A stretch of DNA of 64,000 nucleotides from Candidatus Rhodoblastus alkanivorans (GCF_022760755.1 NZ_JAIVFP010000001.1:3018001-3082000), one strand, 5' to 3'; counted from the stretch's first letter, positions 27,180-38,670 are shown. Made by a program: numbers and translations. Notes: generated by a model from the sequence alone, not told the origin.

Positions 27180-28472
27180 TCAAACCCGGTCGGCGGTGAG
27201 CTGATCGACAATCGCGGCGATTGCGCCGACATCGACCCGATAGGCGAAATCCGGCGAGGGCGCGAAACGGTCGCCGCGCGAAATCTGCTCCTCTTCCGTC
27301 AATTTCTGGAAATGCACGACATGTTCGAGCCCGAGCATTGCGCATAGATGGGCCGACCAGGGGTCGTGCTGACCCTCGCTGATGATCTCCACGACTTTCG
27401 CCCCAGGCGGGCAGAACACGACATTGGCCATCGCCGCGCCGAATTCGGCCACTGCCAGTTCGGCGCGCGCGAACAGGGCGACCTGCTCCTCGAAGCCCAG
27501 CATTTCCGGCTGGACCGAGACGACGCCATGCGACGCGAGAGCTTCCGCCAGCTCGGCCCGGTTCTTCAGCGCGCGGCCGTGCTTCATGCCGCGCATCAGG
27601 AAGAACCGCCGCGGCAAATGGTCGTAGGCGGCCAGATCGACCGTGGCGCGGATGGCGTCGAAGGTCTTTTTCGCCTGCGGATGGGCGATGTGGGCGCCGA
27701 GCCCCGCCATCCGGTTGCTGACGACCGGCTGCGCCACAAAATGATTTTTCGCCGGAATTTCCCGTAGCTGGCCGGGTTTAAGGCCAAGGCGCGCGACAAT
27801 GCCGCGCTGCCAGTCGCGCAGCGGCCAGGACAGCATCGGCGCGCCGATCTCGCGCCCAAGCGCCATGAGCGGAACGATGTCGAGCAGGAAGTGACCGAAA
27901 TTCGGCGAACCCGGCTGCGCCGCCAACAGATGGGGACCCGAAACGCGCGGCGCGCCCATGAGCAGCGAGGGGTGAAAGACGAGCCCCTTTTCATCGGGGC
28001 CGTCATGCGCGACGCCAATGCATTTCACCGTCCGCAGGCGATCGCGCCGGAACGGCGCCATGAAGGAATGCGGCCAGATTTTCCCTTGCGGAGAGATCAT
28101 TGCGCCCGAGCGCGCGAACCAGAAATGCGGCCCCGGGCTTTCGAGCGTCAGCCCGGGCGAAACCATGGTGTGATCCGAATAATGGAAGCTCTCGGTGTCG
28201 GAGGAATTCCGGCTCAGGGGATGGGCGCGGATGGCGACGGGAGCGTCATCATAGACGAGGCAGCGCGCGCCCTGGGGCGGCAATGCGCCCTCATAGGGAA
28301 CAAGCGGCAGAGTCTCGACCGATTGAATGACGACGGGAAAGCCCGGAACCAGTTTGAGCAGCGATTGCCGCGCGGGCTCGCGAATCTTGCGCAGCGGCTC
28401 ACGAATCGCCTGGCGCGTGGCGCGCGACAAAGCATGGCGGAATTTCTTCCAGGCCGAGGCGTCGCCCGTCAC
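27180..28472 (-). CDS. Glycosyltransferase family 61 protein
   Basis: A 430-residue GT61 (DUF563) enzyme. Family blocks seen are the central NFGHFLLDIVPLM, RRFFLMRG, and the late EMLGFEEQVALFARAELAVAEFGAAMANVVFCPPGAKVVEI. GT61 enzymes add sugars to surface glycans. The acceptor and donor are unknown. It starts with a GTG overlapping the stop of the upstream GNAT gene (GTGA), which itself overlaps scpA. Confidence 0.85.
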   Translation of the reverse strand: MTGDASAWKKFRHALSRATRQAIREPLRKIREPARQSLLKLVPGFPVVIQSVETLPLVPYEGALPPQGARCLVYDDAPVAIRAHPLSRNSSDTESFHYSDHTMVSPGLTLESPGPHFWFARSGAMISPQGKIWPHSFMAPFRRDRLRTVKCIGVAHDGPDEKGLVFHPSLLMGAPRVSGPHLLAAQPGSPNFGHFLLDIVPLMALGREIGAPMLSWPLRDWQRGIVARLGLKPGQLREIPAKNHFVAQPVVSNRMAGLGAHIAHPQAKKTFDAIRATVDLAAYDHLPRRFFLMRGMKHGRALKNRAELAEALASHGVVSVQPEMLGFEEQVALFARAELAVAEFGAAMANVVFCPPGAKVVEIISEGQHDPWSAHLCAMLGLEHVVHFQKLTEEEQISRGDRFAPSPDFAYRVDVGAIAAIVDQLTADRV

Positions 28473-28942
28473 GCCAACGTTTTCCTGAGCTGAAACCGCG
28501 TCGAGCCCCAGGGAAAATCCTCCATCCGCGCATATTCGACATAACCGCGCCGCGAATAGAATCCCGGCGCCTGGTGATCGAAAGTGGCGAGAATGGCGAA
28601 TTTGCAGCCGCGCCGCAGCGCCTCGGCCTCAGCCTCGGCCAGCAGGCGCGAGCCAAGGCCCCGGCCGCGAAAATCCTCCTCCACCCAGACCAGATCCGTC
28701 GCCAGCCACGCGCCGACGATCAAACCCTGCAGGCCGCCGCGCACGCGCCCATCCGCGTCGCGGGCGACGATGCAGATATGATTGCGCGGATCGCGCACCG
28801 GGTCCGGCCCGACGCGGGATTCATTGAAATTCGCCAGACCGCTGAGCAGAACGACCTGGGTCGTCTCGTCGGGCGGATTTTCGAGGGCGACGACGAAACC
28901 GCCCTCTTCCGCCTGGGGGCCCCGAGATTCAGCCCGCGTCAT
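28469..28942 (-). CDS. GNAT family N-acetyltransferase
   Basis: A 157-residue GNAT protein. The acetyl-CoA pyrophosphate loop is [11 protein letters not shown] (about 90-100), followed by the [31 protein letters not shown] block typical of small-molecule acetyltransferases. It overlaps scpA and the GT61 gene by four bases each, so it is translated from the scpA transcript. Substrate unknown. Confidence 0.88.
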   Translation of the reverse strand: MTRAESRGPQAEEGGFVVALENPPDETTQVVLLSGLANFNESRVGPDPVRDPRNHICIVARDADGRVRGGLQGLIVGAWLATDLVWVEEDFRGRGLGSRLLAEAEAEALRRGCKFAILATFDHQAPGFYSRRGYVEYARMEDFPWGSTRFQLRKTLA

Positions 28943-31098
28943 TCGGCGGCGGCTTTGGAATAGCCGAGGCGCTGGTTCAATTCGTCGATCAGCTTGCCCG
29001 CCGCTTCCGCAATCACCGTGCCGGGCGGGAAGATCGCCGACGCGCCGGCCTTGTAGAGCGCGTCGAAATCCTGCGGCGGGATGACGCCGCCAACCACGAT
29101 CATGATATCCGGGCGGCCTTCCTTTTCGAGCGCGGCGCGCAGTTCGGGCACAAGCGTCAGGTGGCCCGCCGCCAGAGACGAAATGCCGACGATATGGACG
29201 TCGTTCTCGACCGCCTGGCGCGCGGCCTCCTCGGGCGTGGCGAACAAAGGGCCGATGTCGACGTCGAAGCCGAGATCGGCGAAGGCCGAGGCGATGACCT
29301 TCTGGCCGCGGTCGTGGCCGTCCTGCCCGACCTTGGCGACGAGAATGCGCGGTCGGCGGCCGTCATGCTCGATGAAAGCTTCGACCTGGGCCTGAACCTT
29401 GGCGATGGCGGTGGAATTCACGCCGGCCTCCCGCTTGTAAACCCCGGAAATGCTCTTGATCTCCGCGCGATGGCGGCCGAACACCTTTTCGAGCGCGTAG
29501 GAAATCTCGCCGACCGTCGCCTTTTTCCGCGCGGCTTCGATCGACAGAGCCAGGAGATTGGCGCCGCTCTTCGCGCCTGCGGTCAGGGCTTCGAGCGCAC
29601 CCTGAGTCTCGGCCTCGTCGCGCTCGGCGCGCAGGCGCTTCAGCTTGTCGATCTGCTGGGCGCGCACCGCGGCGTTCTCGACCTTGAGCACGTCGATCGG
29701 CCGTTCATTCTCGGGCCGGAACTTGTTGACGCCAACCACCGTCTGCTTGCCGGAATCGATACGCGCCTGAGTCTTGGCCGCCGCCTCTTCGATGCGCAGC
29801 TTGGGAATGCCGGCGTCGATCGCCTTGGCCATGCCGCCGAGCGCCTCGACCTCCTGAATATGGGCCCAGGCCTTTTGCGTCAGTTCGGCGGTGAGCTTTT
29901 CGACATAATAGGAGCCGCCCCAAGGGTCGATGATCCGGGTCGTCCCGGATTCCTGCTGCAGGAAGAGCTGGGTGTTGCGGGCGATGCGCGCCGAAAAATC
30001 GGTCGGCAGCGCCAGAGCCTCGTCGAGGGCGTTGGTGTGCAGCGACTGGGTGTGGCCCTGCGTCGCCGCCATGGCCTCGATCTGGGTGCGGACGACGTTG
30101 TTGAAGACGTCCTGCGCCGTGAGCGACCAGCCCGAGGTCTGGCTGTGAGTGCGCAGGGGCAGGCTTTTTTCCGATTTCGGATTGAACTGCTTGACGAGAT
30201 TGGCCCACAGCAGGCGCGCGGCGCGAAGCTTCGCCACTTCCATAAAGAAATTCATGCCGATCGCCCAGAAGAACGACAGGCGCGGCGCGAACTGATCGAC
30301 CGTCAGCCCGGCCCCGATGCCGGCGCGCAAATATTCGACGCCATCGGCGAGCGTATAGGCGAGTTCAAGATCCTGCGTCGCCCCGGCCTCCTGCATGTGA
30401 TAGCCGGAGATCGAGATTGAGTTGAATTTCGGCATATTTTGCGAGGTGAAGGCAAAAATGTCCGAAATGATGCGCATCGAATCCTTGGGCGGATAGATAT
30501 AGGTGTTCCGCACCATGAATTCTTTCAGAATATCGTTCTGGATCGTGCCAGAAAGCTTTTCGGCCGGAACGCCCTGCTCTTCCGCCGCGACGATATAAAG
30601 CGCGAGGACGGGCAGCACCGCGCCGTTCATGGTCATCGACACCGACATCTGGTCGAGCGGAATGCCGGAAAAGAGCGTCCGCATGTCATAGATCGAATCG
30701 ATGGCGACGCCCGCCATGCCGACGTCGCCGGCGACGCGCGGATGGTCGGAATCATAGCCGCGATGGGTGGCGAGGTCGAAGGCGACCGACAGGCCCTTCT
30801 GGCCCGCCGCGAGATTGCGGCGATAAAAGGCGTTGGAATCCTCGGCGGTAGAGAATCCGGCATATTGCCGCACCGTCCAGGGCTGATTCACATACATTGT
30901 GGGGTAGGGCCCGCGCAGAAAAGGCGCGACGCCGGGAAAAGAGTCGATCGCCGGCAGCCCCTCGACATCCTCCGGCCCGTAGACGCTCTTCACGTCGATG
31001 CCTTCCGGCGTGAGCCATGTCTCGGCCGAAAAGGCCGGCGGCGCGGCGCTCTGGTCCTTGTCGAGGGGAAGGAGAGAGAAATCCGGGATGCGGCTCAT
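28939..31098 (-). CDS. scpA: Methylmalonyl-CoA mutase, B12-dependent
   Basis: About 719 residues: an N-terminal TIM barrel ([46 protein letters not shown], broken here only by description) and a C-terminal cobalamin-binding domain with the DxHxxG motif in [10 protein letters not shown]. It interconverts methylmalonyl-CoA and succinyl-CoA. The sequence matches the true mutase large subunit rather than ethylmalonyl-CoA mutase (MeaA). ATG 31098 was chosen with a GGAAAG-type ribosome site; longer readings upstream are not protein-like. A perfect 12-bp tandem repeat lies 16 bp upstream of the start codon. It is the first gene of an scpA-GNAT-GT61 operon. Confidence 0.95.
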   Translation of the reverse strand: MSRIPDFSLLPLDKDQSAAPPAFSAETWLTPEGIDVKSVYGPEDVEGLPAIDSFPGVAPFLRGPYPTMYVNQPWTVRQYAGFSTAEDSNAFYRRNLAAGQKGLSVAFDLATHRGYDSDHPRVAGDVGMAGVAIDSIYDMRTLFSGIPLDQMSVSMTMNGAVLPVLALYIVAAEEQGVPAEKLSGTIQNDILKEFMVRNTYIYPPKDSMRIISDIFAFTSQNMPKFNSISISGYHMQEAGATQDLELAYTLADGVEYLRAGIGAGLTVDQFAPRLSFFWAIGMNFFMEVAKLRAARLLWANLVKQFNPKSEKSLPLRTHSQTSGWSLTAQDVFNNVVRTQIEAMAATQGHTQSLHTNALDEALALPTDFSARIARNTQLFLQQESGTTRIIDPWGGSYYVEKLTAELTQKAWAHIQEVEALGGMAKAIDAGIPKLRIEEAAAKTQARIDSGKQTVVGVNKFRPENERPIDVLKVENAAVRAQQIDKLKRLRAERDEAETQGALEALTAGAKSGANLLALSIEAARKKATVGEISYALEKVFGRHRAEIKSISGVYKREAGVNSTAIAKVQAQVEAFIEHDGRRPRILVAKVGQDGHDRGQKVIASAFADLGFDVDIGPLFATPEEAARQAVENDVHIVGISSLAAGHLTLVPELRAALEKEGRPDIMIVVGGVIPPQDFDALYKAGASAIFPPGTVIAEAAGKLIDELNQRLGYSKAAAE

Positions 31099-31424
31099 TC
31101 GACTTTCCACCATCCAAACTATTTGCCAAACTATTTGTCGCGGACGCGCGAGGACTCGTCCGGCCTTTATACGCCCGACATTATTGCGGCGCCATAGGTC
31201 ATCCGTCAGAGAGCAATCGCCGCCAGGCCATTTTTCCGACGATCGAAGTCCGCGCAAGATCGGCCGCGGACACGATGAAACGCCGGCTGGCTTGACGACG
31301 CCGGTCCCCGCGTCGCGCCTTTGGTGAGGTTCATTTACAGTTCCGCTACACTTCCGCCTCATATTGCGGCGGTTCCGGGCGATGCGCAGAATGACGCGGC
31401 GGATCACATCGAGGAGACCTGTTC
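31099..31424. other. Divergent promoter region scpA / CYTH-like gene
   Basis: 326 bp without a gene. Its main feature is the tandem 12-bp repeat next to scpA. I looked for a B12-riboswitch core and did not find one. Confidence 0.6.
31114..31137 (-). promoter_or_regulatory. Perfect tandem 12-bp repeat in the scpA leader
   Basis: CCAAACTATTTG occurs twice in direct succession (31114-31125, 31126-31137), 16-39 bp upstream of the scpA start codon. On the coding strand it reads CAAATAGTTTGG twice, and the joint contains TTTGGCAAA. It could be an operator. Short-chain acyl-CoA regulators such as PccR recognise TTTGCAAA-type sites, which is similar but not identical, so that link is a guess. Confidence 0.55.
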
Positions 31425-32396
31425 ATGGTCGGTGACTCTGGTCGTGAAGCCCGTACGTTTGCGAAGGACAAGGCGCTGGAGGCGACCAAGCGAACAGCGA
31501 TCACGCTGCTGCCGGAGTCTCCGCTCGGCAAATATGACGACGGCGCGCCCTTCGACCAGGTGCAATATCTCGAAGCCAAGCTCATCCTGAAGCCGGAGCG
31601 CTTCACCTCGATCCAGGCGTTCCGGGATTTCGGCGCGATCGTGAAACGAACGGCCGAAGAGGCCGGCGTCGGTTTCATCGAACAACCGGAGCTCAATCTG
31701 CGGCCGGAAATCCGGGAGATCGTCTTCGGCGACACGCCGGATTTCCGCCTCTACAACAATGCCTTCATCCTGCGCCGGCGCATCCGCTATGTGGACGGGT
31801 TTCCCGTGGGCGATCCGGAAGTCGTCCTCAAATTCCGCCATCCCGACGAGCGCGCCGCGACCGAAATGGACGTCCGGCCCAATATCGACGGCGCATGCAA
31901 GATCAAGTTCAAGGCCGAGGCGCTGCCACTGAAGGACCAGCCGGGCGGCTACCGCATCCTGTTTTCGCATAATTGCCAGTTCGGCCTGAGCCAGGCGCGC
32001 CGGCCCGACCGGCTGAACATGGGAACGCTGGCGACGATCTTCCCGGCCTTGCGACGCCTTGGCGTCGCCGACAAAGAGCGCATCACGGTCGTGAACAAAG
32101 GGATCGTCGAGGAGGTGCTCCTGCCGCTGGGAACGCTCGATTTCGGCAAGGGCGTCCTGGCGAAATGCGACGTTTCGCTATGGCGCACGCGCGGCGAGCA
32201 CAAGTCGCTGGTCGGCGAATTCGCTTTCCAGGTCAAATTCAGCAAGCGGGAGGCCGTCGCCGAAAAGCCGAAGCGGCGGGCGGGCGCCTTTTACATGACT
32301 CTGCAGAAGGAAGTGGCGGACTGGCTGGCGCTCGGCGTGACGAAGACGGCGATGGTCTATCGGCTCAACGGCCAAGAGCTGCAAAGCCATGAGTGA
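31425..32396 (+). CDS. Uncharacterised protein with possible CYTH/triphosphate-tunnel-like features
   Basis: A 323-residue soluble protein I do not firmly recognise. Alternating charged strands such as QYLEAKLILK, FILRRRIRY, EVVLKFRHPD, TEMDVRP and CKIKFKAEAL resemble the beta-tunnel of CYTH/VTC-type triphosphate enzymes, but there is no clear ExExK motif. A start at ATG 31425 fits GAGGAGA at 31411-31417. It overlaps the first ChrA-like gene by 8 bp, so it belongs to the same operon. Confidence 0.65.
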   Translation: MVGDSGREARTFAKDKALEATKRTAITLLPESPLGKYDDGAPFDQVQYLEAKLILKPERFTSIQAFRDFGAIVKRTAEEAGVGFIEQPELNLRPEIREIVFGDTPDFRLYNNAFILRRRIRYVDGFPVGDPEVVLKFRHPDERAATEMDVRPNIDGACKIKFKAEALPLKDQPGGYRILFSHNCQFGLSQARRPDRLNMGTLATIFPALRRLGVADKERITVVNKGIVEEVLLPLGTLDFGKGVLAKCDVSLWRTRGEHKSLVGEFAFQVKFSKREAVAEKPKRRAGAFYMTLQKEVADWLALGVTKTAMVYRLNGQELQSHE

Positions 32397-32973
32397 GCTG
32401 GCGGAGCCGAGCGCGGCGGCGCGGCCGGCCGTATCGGTCGCGCGCATTTTCCGTGAATTCCTGATCATTGGCGCGATCAGCTTCGGCGGCGCCGTGCCCT
32501 ATCTGCGCGGCCGGCTGGTCGAGACCGAGGGCTGGGTTGACGACAAGGAATTCGTCGAAATGCTGTCGATCAGCCAGACCCTGCCGGGGCTTAACGCGAC
32601 AAATCTCGCCATCCTCGTCGGCCAGAAGCTGCGCGGCGCGGCGGGCGCGGCGGCGGCGATCATCGGGATGTGCCTGCCCGGCGCCATGATCATGTATGTC
32701 GCCGGCATCCTTTATTGGCGCCATGGCGAACGCGCCGCCTCGACCGCGATCCTGAAAGGCGTGGCGGCGGCGGCGGTGGGACTGGCGCTCTATACCGCGA
32801 TCCAGCTCGGCCGGCGCTCGGTCACGACCCGCGCCGATCTGCTGTTCGTGGCGCTGACGGTCGTCGCGGTGGACCGCTACCATATCTCGGTCCTGTGGAC
32901 CCTGCTCGTCGTCGGACTGCTCAGCATCTTGTGGCGCAGCCCTGGCCGCGCGAAAAAGGCGCCGGACGCATGA
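32389..32973 (+). CDS. Chromate transporter, N-type short chain (ChrA half)
   Basis: A 194-residue CHR-family membrane protein, one half of the usual two-domain ChrA. The conserved FGGAVPYLRGRLVE and LPGLNATNLAILVG motifs are present, with about five to six helices. Short-chain CHR proteins work as pairs. It overlaps the upstream CYTH-like gene by 8 bp and the downstream half by 4 bp. Chromate may not be the natural substrate; a related oxyanion is equally possible. Confidence 0.87.
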   Translation: MSELAEPSAAARPAVSVARIFREFLIIGAISFGGAVPYLRGRLVETEGWVDDKEFVEMLSISQTLPGLNATNLAILVGQKLRGAAGAAAAIIGMCLPGAMIMYVAGILYWRHGERAASTAILKGVAAAAVGLALYTAIQLGRRSVTTRADLLFVALTVVAVDRYHISVLWTLLVVGLLSILWRSPGRAKKAPDA

Positions 32974-33491
32974 ACCAGATTCCGGCGCTGATCCGCGTCT
33001 TCTCCTATCTGTCGCTGCTGGCGATCGGCGGCGGCATGGCCGCCTTTCCCGAAATGGAATATCTCAGCGTCGATGTGCATCACTGGCTGACCAAGGCGCA
33101 ACTGGTCCATCTCTATTCCATCGGCCAGATGTCGCCTGGGCCGAACATGATGATGATCGTCGCGATCGGTGACTGGGCGGCCGGCGCGCTTGGCGCTTTG
33201 GCGGTGCTGGTCGCGTTCTTCCTGCCGACCGCGTTGCTGACCTATGGCGCCGGGCGCGGCTGGAAGCGGCTGGAATCCTGGCCGTGGCGGGATTCGATCC
33301 AGCGCGGGCTGGCGCCGGTGTCCATCGGCCTGCTGCTCGCCGGCTGCTACACGATGGCGAAGAGCGCGATCTTCGGCGTCGAAACCGCAGCCATCGCGAC
33401 CGGCGTGATCCTGATCCTGCTGCAATATAAGATCAACCCCGCCCTGCTCGTCGCCGCCAGCGCGGCCGTCGGCTATGTTTCGTTCCGATAG
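32970..33491 (+). CDS. Chromate transporter, C-type short chain (ChrA half)
   Basis: A 173-residue second CHR half with the IGGGMAAFPEME and GQMSPGPNMMMIVAIG motifs. The latter corresponds to the conserved xPGPxxx loop of ChrA. ATG 32970 overlaps the previous stop (ATGA); a longer reading upstream is antisense-like noise. Together with the previous gene it would form a heterodimeric transporter. Confidence 0.87.
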   Translation: MNQIPALIRVFSYLSLLAIGGGMAAFPEMEYLSVDVHHWLTKAQLVHLYSIGQMSPGPNMMMIVAIGDWAAGALGALAVLVAFFLPTALLTYGAGRGWKRLESWPWRDSIQRGLAPVSIGLLLAGCYTMAKSAIFGVETAAIATGVILILLQYKINPALLVAASAAVGYVSFR

Positions 33492-33772
33492 GCGCCCGAG
33501 GACGGCGTCGTTGCATTGAAATTTTTTCGGTATGCATCAACACACAGGAGGTGTTTGATCCCGGGCTTTGATGGCGCAATTTTCTCCAACAGCTGGAGTG
33601 ATGCGCCATGGGCCAGGATCTTCACGGGAGCGCCCGCGCGACGGAGGCGGTCCGTCGTGCGATACACGGAATAGTCAAAAGAGCTTGAGAGCGCTGGCGA
33701 CGCGCTATGGCGCCGCCATTCTGGCCGCCGCTCCGACACTGGCGATCACGGCAGTGCGGATCAACGTCACGC

Positions 33773-34721
33773 TTATTGGCTTTCCGCCCGGTGCGACAGA
33801 GTGCTTTTGCGACCGGCGAGCAAAAGATCAGCCCATGCCCGTGAAACCTTCTCCGCGCCGGTTCCGGCTATATGGCAATCGTCGTAGCGATCGACTTCAT
33901 CGAGCAAGGCGTCGGTATTCACGCCCTGCCTGAGGCCATTTCCGCTCTTGGACAGGGCCAGTTGCGCGCGCACGATCGCATTGTCGGGAGCGTCTGTCCT
34001 GAAACCGTTGTTGCTCGGTTCGAGGCATTTCGAAGCGATGGAGAGATAGACAGGCGCGTCGATGTTCTGCCCGCGCAGCGTATCGACCATGGACACGAAG
34101 CGTTCGCGATAGGCGGCCTCGCTCGCGCCCTTGACGTAATCGACGTCGCCCTGATCCCACAGAACATCCGTCACGCGATAGCCCTGGCGTTCAAGCTGCC
34201 GCGCCGTCTCGACCAGAAGGCTGTTGATATCGCCGCCTCGCGCCCATCGCGCGACCTCGAAGCCGGAAAAGGCCAGGGGCGCGATGACGACATCGTCGAA
34301 CTTGCCCGACGCGATGAGCAGGTTTCCCAACTTCGTCCAACATTCGCCTCTCGCGTCGGTCGATCCCAGGAGCGGCGAAGCGGCGATAAAGCACTGGCCG
34401 CCGAAGAAATTGACGACATGCGCGCCATATTCGGATCGGTACCGCTGGCCTCCATGGTTTCCGGCGCTCGATTGGCCGAGCGCCAGCAGAACGGCGGTTT
34501 TATCGGACTGTTTCGGGCAGGCGACGGCGATTTTCGTTTCGTCGGCAATGTGCCGGCCGTCATCGGCAAAAAGTAACGACTGTCCGCGAAGGCCTTTTTG
34601 ACGGAGAGCCGCTCTTCAGTGCGGAAATCTGCGGCCACGGGAAGAAATCGTGTCGTTCGCTTTCGCCGCCGACCAAATATGCGGCAAGCAACGTGAGGCC
34701 AAGCAGCAAGGACTTGCGCAT
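33773..34721 (-). pseudogene. Secreted SGNH/SASA-type esterase gene, split by a frameshift
   Basis: Reading from ATG 34721, the first frame encodes a signal peptide, MRKSLLLGLTLLAAYLVGG, and runs to a TGA near 34567. A second frame, open from 34615 to the TAA at 33773 but without ATG, GTG or TTG before 34330, encodes the rest of a SASA-like hydrolase. It has LALGQSSAGNHGG (block I Ser), a WDQGDVDY block and the terminal DDCH catalytic Asp/His. The switch can occur in the 34566-34615 overlap, most simply by one base in an A5 tract (complement of 34594-34598). It may be a true pseudogene, a sequencing error, or recoding. The 281 bp towards degP holds nothing I recognise. Confidence 0.75.
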
Positions 34722-35002
34722 CTTCCCCGACGCCCACGGTCGCCGATGCCTGAAATCCAGACCAAAACAATTGTTATTTCAGTTGATTGATCGCCGGCGC
34801 ATTTGCGTCCACCGACGCAAAGGTTCGGAAATCGTCAAGACCAATTGACGAACGCTTTCATAGGAACCTGGATCACGCAAGCAAGTTGCCTGACGACGTA
34901 AAACGACGCAGAACGATTTACGAAGATCGCAAATCTTCAATCGCCGGCTTCACGCGAGGCTTGCGTGCGCCGGCCCGTTCCGGTCCTCCGCGGCGAGGAC
35001 CG

Positions 35003-36487
<1,485 letters not shown>

Positions 36488-36507
36488 CCCAGCCTCATAA
36501 GTCGGCG

Positions 36508-37398
36508 TCACGGCTTGGCCGTCTTGCCCGAAGGATCGTCGAAGAAACGGAAGAATTCCGAATGCGGCGAAATAACGAAACGCGCGCCCTTGGTTTTCAG
36601 CGCGTCGTCATAAGCCTGCATCGAGCGGTAGAACGCGAAGAAATCCGGATCCTTGCTGTAGGCGTCGGCGAAAATGCGGGCGCGCTCCGCCTCGCCGTCG
36701 CCGCGCATGGAATCGGCCTTCTGCTGGGCGTCGGCGACGATCACGGTGGCGTCGCGCTGCGCGGCGGTGCGGATCTGCTGCGCCTCCTGCTGACCGAGCG
36801 CGCGATATTCGGCCGCCTCGCGTTGGCGCTCGGTGCGCATGCGCTCGAACACCTTTTCGGAGATCTGCTGCGGCAGGTCCACGCGGCGGATGCGGGCGTC
36901 CACGATCGAAATGCCGAAACGTTCCGCCTCGGTATTGACCTCGTCGCGGATTTTCGCGGTCAGCGTATGGCGCTCCTCGCGCACGATCTGAGTCTGGGTG
37001 GCGTCGCCCAGCACCCGGCGCAGGGAGGAATTGAGCACGGAGGCGAGTTGGTTGTCGGCGCGCGAGACGCCGCCAACCGTCTGGTAGAATTTCAGCGCGT
37101 CGGCGATGCGGTAGCGCACGAAAGCGTCCACTTCGAGCCGCTGGTTGTCGGAGGCGAGAATCTCCTGCTTGGGCGATTCGAGATCGAGGATGCGCTTGTC
37201 GATATAAACCACCGATTCGATGAAGGGCAGCTTGAAATGCAGCCCCGGATCGGTGACGAGGCCGCGCTGCGGCACCGGCGCGCCGAAGCGCAGCAGCAGC
37301 GCCTGCTGGGTCTGTTGGACCTCGAAGGTCGAGGAAAGGACGAGGACGACGGCGACGACCAGCCCCGCCGCCAGCGCAATCAGCCTGGGAGAACTCAC
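36508..37398 (-). CDS. hflC: HflC, SPFH/band 7 protease modulator
   Basis: A 296-residue SPFH protein with one N-terminal membrane helix (LIALAAGLVVAVVLVLSSTFEV) and the large periplasmic band-7 domain with typical RVDLPQQISEKVFERMRTERQREA and the late AYSKDPDFFAFYRSM. With HflK it surrounds and restrains the FtsH protease. Starts GTG, overlapping the hflK stop (GTGA). Confidence 0.95.
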   Translation of the reverse strand: MSSPRLIALAAGLVVAVVLVLSSTFEVQQTQQALLLRFGAPVPQRGLVTDPGLHFKLPFIESVVYIDKRILDLESPKQEILASDNQRLEVDAFVRYRIADALKFYQTVGGVSRADNQLASVLNSSLRRVLGDATQTQIVREERHTLTAKIRDEVNTEAERFGISIVDARIRRVDLPQQISEKVFERMRTERQREAAEYRALGQQEAQQIRTAAQRDATVIVADAQQKADSMRGDGEAERARIFADAYSKDPDFFAFYRSMQAYDDALKTKGARFVISPHSEFFRFFDDPSGKTAKP

Positions 37399-38585
37399 GG
37401 CTTGCCTCCCGTCTCGGATTTGGCGCCCAGATCGAGCGGCGCGAGCGGCAGGATCGGCGTCGTTCCGGACGCGCGGTCCAGGATGACCTTGTCGCCGGCG
37501 CCGAGCACGCGCTCCATGGTTTCGAGATAGAGCCGCTCGCGGGTTACCGCCGGCGCTTTCTGATAGGCGCCGAACACCTTGAGATAGCGCGCGGTCTGGC
37601 CGCGCGCCTCGGCCACCGTCTGAGTGCGATAGGCCTCGGCTGCGTTGAGGATGCGGGCGGACTGGCCGCGCGCGTTCGGCACGATCGAATTAGCCTCCGC
37701 CTGCGCCTCGTTGACGAAACGGCTGCGATCCTGCTGCGCCGCCGTTACGTCGCGGAACGCCGCGATGACGGTGGGCGGCGGATCGACCGAAAGCAGCTGC
37801 ACCTGAATGACCTCCACGCCGGCGCGGTAGGAATCGAGCACCTTCTGGATGGCCTTTTGCGCCTCGGGCTCGATCACCTTGCGCGCCACGGTCAGCAGAG
37901 GCTGGATCTGGGTGCGGCCGACGATGTCGCGCATGACGCTTTCCGAAACCGCCTTGATCGTCTCGATCTGATTCTTGATGTTGAAGGCGAAATATTCCGG
38001 ATGGGCCGGGTCGATCTGCCAGATCACGCGGAATTTCAAGTCGACGATATTTTCGTCGCCGGTCAGCATCAGACTTTCTTCCGGCAATTCGACAGCGCCG
38101 GGCTGGTCGGCGCGACCCAGCGCGCCAATGTCGATCGAGTTGCGATCCGTGACGTTGAGTTTGATGACCGATCCGAGCGGCTCGGGCCAATTATAGTTCA
38201 GGCCCGGCATGGTCTTGCCGACATAGCGCCCGAAAACGAGATTGAGCCCAACCTGGTTGGGATCGACCGTATAAAAACCGCTGGCGAGCCAGAGCGCGCC
38301 GACCGCGGCGACGATCAGCGCCAGAATGCGCGGCGAAAAATCGCCCCCCGTGAGGTTGCGCAGCCTTTCCTGCGCCCCGCGCACCAAGGCTTCGAGATCG
38401 GGTCCGCCGGAGGGCTTTCCGCCGCCTGGCGCGCCCCAGGGATTGCCGCCGTTGGAGCCGCCTCCCGGCCCCCCGCCGGAGCCCCAGGGGCTGCGTCCCT
38501 CATCGCGCGCGCCGCGCTTTCCGTCGGAAGGATCGTTACCCTCCGGCTTGGGCGGCTGGTCGCCACCTGGTTTGCTCCAGGGCAT
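37395..38585 (-). CDS. hflK: HflK, SPFH/band 7 protease modulator
   Basis: About 396 residues. The N-terminal cytoplasmic part is Gly/Pro-rich (MPWSKPGGDQPPKPEG...), as in other HflK proteins, followed by a membrane helix and the SPFH domain with GLNYNWPEPLGSV and VQLLSVDPPPTVIAAFRDV. ATG 38585 is the family-like start; upstream in-frame residues are not conserved. It lies 85 bp after folA on the same strand. Confidence 0.95.
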   Translation of the reverse strand: MPWSKPGGDQPPKPEGNDPSDGKRGARDEGRSPWGSGGGPGGGSNGGNPWGAPGGGKPSGGPDLEALVRGAQERLRNLTGGDFSPRILALIVAAVGALWLASGFYTVDPNQVGLNLVFGRYVGKTMPGLNYNWPEPLGSVIKLNVTDRNSIDIGALGRADQPGAVELPEESLMLTGDENIVDLKFRVIWQIDPAHPEYFAFNIKNQIETIKAVSESVMRDIVGRTQIQPLLTVARKVIEPEAQKAIQKVLDSYRAGVEVIQVQLLSVDPPPTVIAAFRDVTAAQQDRSRFVNEAQAEANSIVPNARGQSARILNAAEAYRTQTVAEARGQTARYLKVFGAYQKAPAVTRERLYLETMERVLGAGDKVILDRASGTTPILPLAPLDLGAKSETGGKP

Positions 38586-38670
38586 ATGGTCCTCGAATCT
38601 ACCCGGCCGCCGCGTCGCCCGCGCCGGCCGCCTCTTTATAGAATGCGCTTCCCGCGCGCACAATCCGCGA

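Noticed and set aside
31099-31424. Cobalamin riboswitch before scpA
   Set aside because: No B12-box-like core was found on either strand; only the 12-bp tandem repeat stands out.
33473-33739. 88-codon minus-strand frame after the ChrA pair
   Set aside because: It overlaps the end of the ChrA gene, has no ribosome site and no family-like composition.
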